Shown in pieces: positions 16,070 to 22,494 of a DNA stretch of 64,000 nt. The position numbers and the translations under genes are program-made. A model generated the notes under the pieces. The model saw nothing but the letters and a program-made list of their open reading frames with translations. It made no database searches and was not told where the DNA came from. The DNA comes from CAYTGM01 sp964437365 (lineage in GTDB: Bacteria > Sumerlaeota > Sumerlaeia > SLMS01): assembly GCA_964437365.1 (NCBI GenBank), contig CAYTGM010000020.1:1-64000 (forward strand), read 5' to 3'. The first letter of the stretch is position 1. Each line of letters starts with the position of its first letter.

Positions 16070-17140
16070 ATGTCCAAGCTAATCTATCTGCTCATCTTCA
16101 TCATCCTAAGTTTATTGAACAAGGAGGCCGCCGCACTTTGGGCGGCTCCCCAAGAGGTTGATTGGGAAAAAAACTCGAATGGCCAGTTCGAAATAAAAAT
16201 TGAAAACTTTGAATCTCGTGCAACGATTTATGAAGCGGGGAAAAGAGATTTCCCAATGTGGCAAGTGAAACTCCCAGAGTTTGACGGAATCTGTTCGAAG
16301 CTTCATCTATCAGATTCAGGAAAGACTCTTTACCATGTGCGAGGAAACCATCTAGTTGATGAAATCAATGAGACAGCTGTTTATGCATATCATCAGGATG
16401 GGGTTGCATATAGAATGGAAGCGAGGTACTTTATAGATGAATTGATCATCGTATCAAGAACTGATTCGACTGATCCATCTTACATGTGGATGTCTACCCT
16501 CATATGTATATCTGATGAAGGATTGCATATTCTCAATGCAAATGGGAGAGAAGTTGAAGTTCTCTTGGCAGATGTCGAAACCCATCGATTTTCTGCAAAA
16601 CTTCCCAGTGAATTCCCCTACATGCTTCCAGGTTATTGTTTTGCGGGGTCGCTGATTGAAGATAAGAAGGCTCTCGGAGGTTTTGGAGCTTCTGATAATC
16701 TTCCGAAGGATGCTTCTCAACTGATAGACTCTTCACGAAAAGAAATCTACCTTGAAGCATTGCCTGAGGTGAAGAGTACTTTCCTCAACAGGTACAACGG
16801 AATGAAACTCAGTTTGTTTAATGGTACAGACAAAGTACAAGTCTTCGACGCATCTGACAGTCGTATAGATATTATTCAGGAGGCGCTCAACGAGCAGGGC
16901 ATGTGGCAACCCATCGAATACCTTCCTGCTTCAGGCTGCGGTAACAGTTTCCATCAGATCTTTCTTGGCAGGGGAGAGTATTGGGAGTTTGATGTCCCCA
17001 GGTATGAGGGTCAGTTCTCTACACAGCTTCGCTTTACTCTAACCTTAGATAATGGCAAGGTGATCCATTCGAATAAATTCTATGGCTCGATTAACCCGAA
17101 GCAATTCACTGAAAAGGGATACGTTGGGTTCCGGCCTTGA
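16070..17140 (+). CDS. secreted protein of unknown function
   Basis: ATG 16070 opens a clear signal peptide (MSKLIYLLIFIILSLLN) with GAGAG 5 bases upstream; the longer form from 15983 would bury it. The mature protein, about 330 residues, is beta-rich with a pattern of short strands (for example YEFRIV-like, LHLSDSGKTLYHVRG) and no membrane segment. I recognise no family or catalytic motif. It closes the 13944-17140 cluster, 87 bases after the previous gene. The shared direction and export features suggest that these genes work together at the envelope, which is inference. Confidence 0.6.
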   Translation: MSKLIYLLIFIILSLLNKEAAALWAAPQEVDWEKNSNGQFEIKIENFESRATIYEAGKRDFPMWQVKLPEFDGICSKLHLSDSGKTLYHVRGNHLVDEINETAVYAYHQDGVAYRMEARYFIDELIIVSRTDSTDPSYMWMSTLICISDEGLHILNANGREVEVLLADVETHRFSAKLPSEFPYMLPGYCFAGSLIEDKKALGGFGASDNLPKDASQLIDSSRKEIYLEALPEVKSTFLNRYNGMKLSLFNGTDKVQVFDASDSRIDIIQEALNEQGMWQPIEYLPASGCGNSFHQIFLGRGEYWEFDVPRYEGQFSTQLRFTLTLDNGKVIHSNKFYGSINPKQFTEKGYVGFRP

Positions 17141-17153
17141 CCCCTGAGTGAAC

Positions 17154-17185
17154 ATCACAGATGAACCTTCAAATCTTTCTGTGAT
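17154..17185. promoter_or_regulatory. inverted repeat before the ORF6N gene
   Basis: ATCACAGA (17154-17161) and TCTGTGAT (17178-17185) are perfect 8-base arms 16 bases apart, ending 8 bases before ATG 17194. No Shine-Dalgarno is visible there. It could be an operator or a leader hairpin; with no T-run it is a poor terminator for the gene at 16070. Confidence 0.45.
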
Positions 17186-17193
17186 ACCATATC

Positions 17194-17736
17194 ATGACCA
17201 AAAAGCAATCCTTCCTGCCTCTTGAGAAAATCGAACGTCGGATCTACCTGGTTCGCGACGAGAAGGTCTTGTTGGACTCGGATCTGGCTGAGATGTATTG
17301 CGTTGAAACCAAAGTTTTGAATCAGGCGGTAAAGCGTAATTCTGAGCGGTTTCCCGAAGATTTCATGTTTCAGTTGTCGGAAGAAGAGTTCTCCAACTTG
17401 AAGTCACAATCTGTGACCTCAAGTTCCTGGGGTGGGCGAAGAACTCTGCCCTACGCTTTTACAGAGCAGGGGGTCGCGATGCTATCAAGTGTCTTGAGAA
17501 GTCAGACTGCGATCCATGTGAACATCGCTATTATGAGAGCATTTGTAGCCATGAGAGAAGTCCTTCGGGATCACGAAAAACTCTCACAAAAAGTCGATCA
17601 ACTTGACCGAAAGCTTTCAGAGCATGATCAATCGATACGCATTCTCATCAGTGCTATTAAGAATCTGACAAGTCCAAAAGTTGTTCCTAAGAAGAGGCAA
17701 ATTGGTTTCGTTGTTGACGAAGACGATGGGAAATAA
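17194..17736 (+). CDS. ORF6N domain DNA-binding protein
   Basis: The N-terminal 90 residues match the ORF6N domain found in phage antirepressor-like and chromosomal proteins: IERRIYLVRDEKVLLDSDLA, then VKRNSERFPEDFMFQL and the conserved RTLPYAFTEQGVAMLSSVL. A coiled-coil segment (about 120-150, LSQKVDQLDRKLSEHDQ) and a short basic tail follow. Length (180) is typical. No phage genes adjoin it, so it is either a solitary mobile gene or a domesticated regulator. It has its own inverted repeat immediately upstream. Confidence 0.85.
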   Translation: MTKKQSFLPLEKIERRIYLVRDEKVLLDSDLAEMYCVETKVLNQAVKRNSERFPEDFMFQLSEEEFSNLKSQSVTSSSWGGRRTLPYAFTEQGVAMLSSVLRSQTAIHVNIAIMRAFVAMREVLRDHEKLSQKVDQLDRKLSEHDQSIRILISAIKNLTSPKVVPKKRQIGFVVDEDDGK

Positions 17737-17912
17737 AGCAACTTCGAGCCTCCACGCAGAGCTGAATTCAACCATTCCAAAGCATCAATTCTTGTCCTGA
17801 AATAGCGATGATCCACTTAGAAGCACCTCATCATGACAGGAATAGCACTTGCAGCGTAAGCGAACTCTGGTTTCATGATTTTATCTTTATTACTATGTAA
17901 GGCAATGGATGC

Positions 17913-18464
17913 ATGACATACAGAATATATACCCTGATCCTATTTTCGGCTTTCCTCGTCTCTTGCGAGTCCGAGTCTCCCACACCACAGTCCTCACCTT
18001 CGCCAGAGCAGGTTGAGCTAATCGAGGAGAATCCTGAGGAGGCTGTCGTTCAAACCGACGAAAACATGGCTGTCGTTTCTGAGCTGAACGAGAAAATGAA
18101 TGCAGCGATGATTAAAGGAAACGAAACCTTCCCGTTCTTCGTAGAGAACTGGCAGGAGATAGAAAGTAAATCGGCTACCATTAAATTTGCCATGGAGACA
18201 AGTACCGGAGGTTTTGAACACATCTGGTTCACGCCGGTTACCATTGACGGAGATAAGATCACGGCAACCTGCAGCAACGAACCGAAAAACATACCTGGTT
18301 TGCAGCTCGGAGATGAGAGAGTCCTCGATGCCAGCCTGGTTTCTGACTGGATGATTCTGAGCCCTCCCAAGTGCTACGGAGCATACACCATAAGAGTCAT
18401 GATGGATGCAAACCCCGAGATGAAAAGCACCTTCCCCCACGAGTTCGTAGACCCCGAAATCTGA
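17913..18464 (+). CDS. DUF2314 lipoprotein
   Basis: A lipobox (FLVSC) after the hydrophobic N-terminus marks a lipoprotein. A Ser/Pro/Glu-rich spacer (about 20-50) leads to a DUF2314 domain: NEKMNAAMIKGNETFPFF, then GGFEHIWFTPV and SDWMILSPPKCYGAYTIRVM are its conserved blocks. The domain has no established biochemical role. The gene stands alone, with a 420-base non-coding stretch downstream. Confidence 0.8.
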   Translation: MTYRIYTLILFSAFLVSCESESPTPQSSPSPEQVELIEENPEEAVVQTDENMAVVSELNEKMNAAMIKGNETFPFFVENWQEIESKSATIKFAMETSTGGFEHIWFTPVTIDGDKITATCSNEPKNIPGLQLGDERVLDASLVSDWMILSPPKCYGAYTIRVMMDANPEMKSTFPHEFVDPEI

Positions 18465-18690
18465 AGTTCCCTCGCACAGTTGCTCTAATTAGAGAGAATA
18501 CTGGGAAAAAGTGTCTGAAATAGATTTGCTGCAGGTGATGATTGTTTAATCCGCCAGCCTGACACTGACTTTCAAAGCCAGTTTTTCAAACCATTTCAAC
18601 TCGTTTATTACGAGGTTCTGTGTCATTGAAACGGATCCTCCCTTTCGTCGCACCGGACATACTCGTTCTTCCAGCCCCAACTACCACGTT

Positions 18691-18773
18691 CCTGCCTGCA
18701 TTCCTCCTGCTTCCATCCTGCTTTTGAATGCAAGTAGTAAGCAGCTCGCATGCAGGTAGCAACCAGCTATATC
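18691..18773. repeat. 11-base-period inverted repeat element, copy A
   Basis: Left blocks CTGCAT (18696), CTGCTT (18707) and CTGCTT (18718) are spaced 11 bases apart. Right blocks ATGCAA (18728), AAGCAG (18739), ATGCAG (18750) and AACCAG (18761) keep the same period. CTGCTT at 18707 pairs with AAGCAG at 18739, and the 10-base stem starting at 18692 pairs with 18750-18759 with one G-T; a 5x5 internal loop separates them. The rest of the 18465-18884 gap holds no gene or other signal I can support. The closest relative is at 56990-57045. Confidence 0.65.
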
Positions 18774-18884
18774 AGCACTCGGGTCTGGTTGGCTACGTTC
18801 GCAGGTGTTCGAATTTTGGGTTATTTCTCCGGTGTCAAAGTTGCTCACTAAGCTTGAATGTGCTCAATAAGGAGCTTCAAAGTC

Positions 18885-19931
18885 ATGATTCATCAGTGTT
18901 CTCTGAAGTGCTTTCTACTATTCGTTTTCTGCTCAGTCTTGAACGCAAACTCCGTTCAGGCTTTGGTAGGTACCCTTTTGGTCGCCAACCGAGAAGCCGG
19001 AAGCCTTTCGTTTATCGATTTCCCTACAAGAGCAGAGATTGCTCGCATCCCTATCGGCCCGGTCATCCCTCACGAGGTAGATGTTTCACCCGATGGTACT
19101 CAGGCGCTGACGAGTGAATATGGCACCGGCGAGCTTCCCGGTCAACACCTTCTACTTATTGATATACGTGAAGCTAAACTCTTGAAGCGTATAGATATTG
19201 GTTCAAAGTCACGTCCTCATACGGCTCTGTTCCTTCCCGATGGAATGAGAGCCGTCGCTACCATGGAAGATTCTGACCAACTGGGTCTCATTGATTTGGA
19301 GGCAGGTAAAGTGATTAAGACCTATCCTACCGGTGGGCGAGAAGGGCATATGGTGCGCCTAAGTCCTGATGGGGCTAGAGCCTATGTCACAAGTCGCAAA
19401 GGCTCGGGGACACTCTCCGTTATCAATCTAGTCCATGACGAAGATCCAGTTGTCATACAAACGGGAGCTGGAGCAGAAGGGCTCGCAGTGCACCCCAAGG
19501 GAAGTGTTGTATGGGTCGCTAATCGAATGGAAGAAACGATTTCCGTCATTGATACTAAATCGCTGGGAATTATTGATACGATCGATTCGCGACTATATGC
19601 GGGTCGAATCGAGATGTCACGAGATGGCAGGTTCGCCATTGTACCTAACGGCAGTTCGGCAGGCGAGGTTCCTAACTTCTTACGGCTTTATGATGTCGAT
19701 AAGCGCGAGTTGGTGACAGAAGTTCCCATTCGCGACGGCACACCACAAATTGGGTTCTTTGGTATTCTCATTGTTGAAGATCGAGTCTTCGCTACAGATC
19801 CGAGAAAAGGTACCATGCAAACCTATAATCTGGATGGATTAGACGATCGTCAATATCTGTTGAAGGATCATGAAATGCCAGATGGCATGGCCTGGTCTCC
19901 GGTCAGGGTTAACGTGATGGAGAGCGAGTGA
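18885..19931 (+). CDS. exported YVTN-type beta-propeller protein
   Basis: A signal peptide (CFLLFVFCSVLNANSVQA) precedes repeated blades of the YVTN/lactonase-like type: VSPDGTQALTSE, LSPDGARAYVTSR, VHPKGSVVWVANR, MSRDGRFAIVPN and the alternating SVIDTKS / LSVINLV strands. This predicts a six- or seven-blade secreted propeller, typically a binding platform; no lactonase catalytic set is visible. ATG 18885 has AAGGAG 10 bases upstream, preferred over 18858. The start follows repeat copy A by about 110 bases. Confidence 0.82.
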   Translation: MIHQCSLKCFLLFVFCSVLNANSVQALVGTLLVANREAGSLSFIDFPTRAEIARIPIGPVIPHEVDVSPDGTQALTSEYGTGELPGQHLLLIDIREAKLLKRIDIGSKSRPHTALFLPDGMRAVATMEDSDQLGLIDLEAGKVIKTYPTGGREGHMVRLSPDGARAYVTSRKGSGTLSVINLVHDEDPVVIQTGAGAEGLAVHPKGSVVWVANRMEETISVIDTKSLGIIDTIDSRLYAGRIEMSRDGRFAIVPNGSSAGEVPNFLRLYDVDKRELVTEVPIRDGTPQIGFFGILIVEDRVFATDPRKGTMQTYNLDGLDDRQYLLKDHEMPDGMAWSPVRVNVMESE

Positions 19932-19972
19932 GTTTCCTGATTCGTATCCTGAGAGCTGCTACCCAATCGATG

Positions 19973-20407
19973 TTACTTTCTGTTAAAACATTTCCTTAGG
20001 ACTTCTCTTAACTCTTCATTGACGAGAGGAATGGTCTCGACTTCAGTCTGAGATATCCAGCGGAGCTCTCTTGTTCCCTTAGGTTTTGCACCAAACTCGA
20101 TTGTTGCTTCATCCATAATTGGTTTAGCAGAAAAGTAGGTGACACTCTTGGTGATTTTGCCTCGCTCACTCTCGAAGGTATATTTAATCTGATGAAGTTG
20201 TTCTTCAATTAGGACCGGGGTCTTCAAAGCCGTTTCTTCTAATAGTTCACGATGTGCGGCCTCGCGATCAGACTCTCCATTCTCAAGATGTCCCTTCGGG
20301 AGTTCAAACTCTTCTTTTCTGACGCGGATAAGAAGGGCCCGACTTAGCCCATTCACCGAGGCAATGAGCAAGCACCCTGCTGAATACTCTTTGATTTCGC
20401 TAGTCAT
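19973..20407 (-). CDS. Nudix hydrolase
   Basis: The Nudix box G39-x5-E45-x7-REL-x-EE-x-(A)-L is intact except that the last Gly is Ala60 (GHLENGESDREAAHRELLEE). It binds Mg and hydrolyses nucleoside diphosphates linked to a second moiety. The opening SAGCLLI, the ELPKGH strand and the 144-residue size resemble Ap4A hydrolase-like members. It would act as a cytoplasmic housecleaning enzyme; the substrate is not determinable. A strong hairpin at 20425-20459 separates it from the upstream gene on the same strand. Confidence 0.85.
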   Translation of the reverse strand: MTSEIKEYSAGCLLIASVNGLSRALLIRVRKEEFELPKGHLENGESDREAAHRELLEETALKTPVLIEEQLHQIKYTFESERGKITKSVTYFSAKPIMDEATIEFGAKPKGTRELRWISQTEVETIPLVNEELREVLRKCFNRK

Positions 20408-20424
20408 AAATTTATAGATATACA

Positions 20425-20459
20425 GCTCGAGGGGGGAATAGTCTTCATTCCCCCCGAGC
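20425..20459 (-). terminator. G/C-rich hairpin after the GlcG-like gene
   Basis: GCTC plus GGGGGGAAT (20425-20439, with a two-base GA bulge) pairs with ATTCCCCCC plus GAGC (20447-20459) around a 7-base loop. It begins about 12 bases beyond the stop of the gene at 20472-21224 on the minus strand. A tract rich in T and A follows, so factor-independent termination is likely. Confidence 0.7.
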
Positions 20460-20471
20460 CATTAGTCTCAA

Positions 20472-21224
20472 TCAGATTTCTTTCCGCGGTCCCACAGGGT
20501 GAGTTTCAGGAAGTTTCTTTGCAATTTTGGCGGCTTCATCAGAGCACGATGGATGTCCGAATCCGCCAGCGCTCTTGTCGTCAGTTATGTCATAAATAAT
20601 ATTGTCATCGCCGGTAGCGCTCACACCACCTGGGACGTTATCCAGATTGAGTTCATGGCGAAGCTTCCAGGCAATGTTGTGGTCTGCACAGGACGTATCC
20701 CCGCTGACACCTAATGCGCCGAGAAGTGTTCCCTCAGCATCGTATAGCGCCAGACCACCGCCAAAGACATTTACGCCTCCGATTTTCTGACCAACCATAG
20801 GGTCTTCAGCCGTGCCGATGAGTTCGGAAGGACCTCCATAGGCGACTGAGGTATCAACAGGGTTGCTGTGCTGAAGTCCGTATAGACTTCCCCCCGGCTG
20901 AGTCGGTGAGAATAAATTTGCCGTAGAAAGTGAGAGTCCAGGAAGGCTGAAAGCGTTTGCTGTGTTTGCTTTTTGTGCAGAAATAACACGGCTGCCGGGC
21001 CATTGATCACCGCGATCCTCACCTGAAAAGGCAACCAGTTCGACAATGCCATCTCGATCAACGATGGTCACCCACATATTGAGACCCAACCCGCCATTGT
21101 CTTCTGCGACGACTTCCTTGAGTGCTTCCCTGACTTCTTCATGGGTCGGCATGTCTGCAGATACGGCATTCGTTGCCAGGGTAATTGCAGCTGAGCACAA
21201 TGCCATTGAGAGAGTTTTATTCAT
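20472..21224 (-). CDS. exported GlcG/HbpS-family protein
   Basis: A signal peptide (MNKTLSMALCSAAITLATNAVSA) precedes a GlcG/HbpS (DUF336) domain. The WVTIVDRDGIVELVAFSG strand, then ISAQKANTANAF and GGLALYDAEGTLLGALGVSGDTSCADH are the family hallmarks. HbpS homologues bind haem; others are linked to glycolate use. The mature protein is longer than the usual 140 residues, with an insertion between the two halves (SLYGLQHSNP). The role is therefore exported small-ligand or haem binding, with moderate certainty. Confidence 0.82.
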   Translation of the reverse strand: MNKTLSMALCSAAITLATNAVSADMPTHEEVREALKEVVAEDNGGLGLNMWVTIVDRDGIVELVAFSGEDRGDQWPGSRVISAQKANTANAFSLPGLSLSTANLFSPTQPGGSLYGLQHSNPVDTSVAYGGPSELIGTAEDPMVGQKIGGVNVFGGGLALYDAEGTLLGALGVSGDTSCADHNIAWKLRHELNLDNVPGGVSATGDDNIIYDITDDKSAGGFGHPSCSDEAAKIAKKLPETHPVGPRKEI

Positions 21225-21457
21225 TGTCTTCTATCCTTTAATTCTTGAATTGTAGCATTTACCAAGCAACCTGACAGACCGTTGATCCGAAGGGCTAGCG
21301 AAAGATTCTTCTAATCCAATGATGGTTTTCTGTCATTTCCTTCAGGTTCCCTCTCACCATAGTGGCATCATTCAAGCATCACCTTTGTGAGACATTGTTA
21401 TGACCCAAATCTTGAACAGTTTTATGAACTCATTCGGGTTCAAATGGAGTCAGCCCC

Positions 21458-22366
21458 ATGGATACGAAAGAATTGGTAACGGAGAAATCAGATAGGCCAA
21501 TCCCTCAGGAGGCATTCGATTGGTATGACGAGTATGCTCATGGTCTTATCGACCGACGCACGTTTATGTCTCGTCTGGCTACTTTGACCGCTCTCGGGTT
21601 TAGCATGGCAGCTTTGACAGCGGCTCTCACGCCTGACTATGCGAGAGCCGAACAGGTGAACTTTAACGATCCCGATATCAAGGCTACCTACGAAAAATTT
21701 GAATCATCTAAGGGGCATGGAGAGTGTCAGGGATATCTTGTTGTTCCATCTAACTTGACCGGGAAGGCTCCTGGAGTTTTGGTCATTCATGAGAACAGAG
21801 GACTCAATCCGTATATAAAGGACGTCGCACGTCGCCTTGCAAAAGAGGGTTTTGTCGCATTTGCTCCCGATGCTCTATATCCGCTAGGTGGTTATCCCGG
21901 CAATGACGATGAGGGCCGTGCCATGCAGCGCAGTATGGAAAGAGCTAAGCTGGAAGAAGACTTTATCGCAGCTGCCGAATTTCTTGAAGGTCATGAGTTG
22001 ACAACTGAAAAGCTTGGCGCCGTGGGTTTCTGCTTTGGTGGATATATTGTTAACATGCTTGCGGCTACGATCCCGGATAAACTCGACGCTGGTGTTCCCT
22101 TTTATGGTACACCTGCTGCCGAAGAAATCCGGAAAAATGTTAAGGGTCCACTTTTGATTCATTTTGCGGAAAACGATGAGAGAGTGAATGCAGCCTGGCC
22201 AGCTTATGAGGAGACACTTAAGGAAGTCGGAGCGACCTATACAGCGCATTTATATGAAGGGGTCAATCACGGGTTCCACAACGATTCGACAGGGCGCTAC
22301 GCTCCAGAAGAGGCGGAACTGGCATGGGAGCGCACAATCGAGTTCTTCAAAGAGCACTTGATGTAG
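21458..22366 (+). CDS. dienelactone hydrolase-family protein, exported
   Basis: An alpha/beta hydrolase of the DLH family with a Cys nucleophile in GFCFGG (C192), Glu112 in HENRG, the Asp of ENDERVN and the His of NHGFHND, the complete DLH set. The N-terminus (DRRTFMSRLATLTALGFSMAAL, about 32-54) looks like a Tat-like signal after a 30-residue acidic leader, an arrangement seen in related YghX-type hydrolases. Lactone or ester hydrolysis in the envelope is likely; the natural substrate is unknown. It is monocistronic in appearance. Confidence 0.85.
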   Translation: MDTKELVTEKSDRPIPQEAFDWYDEYAHGLIDRRTFMSRLATLTALGFSMAALTAALTPDYARAEQVNFNDPDIKATYEKFESSKGHGECQGYLVVPSNLTGKAPGVLVIHENRGLNPYIKDVARRLAKEGFVAFAPDALYPLGGYPGNDDEGRAMQRSMERAKLEEDFIAAAEFLEGHELTTEKLGAVGFCFGGYIVNMLAATIPDKLDAGVPFYGTPAAEEIRKNVKGPLLIHFAENDERVNAAWPAYEETLKEVGATYTAHLYEGVNHGFHNDSTGRYAPEEAELAWERTIEFFKEHLM

Positions 22367-22494
22367 CCAACGAAGAGTTTGAAAGCTAAGGTGGATAATT
22401 GTTAACTTTCAGGTGTACTCAGCCCCCTGGTTGTAGTTGCATGAGTTCTGATCAAGCAATTCTGAGCTTTCATAGCTTTAAAGGCAACTTCCAT

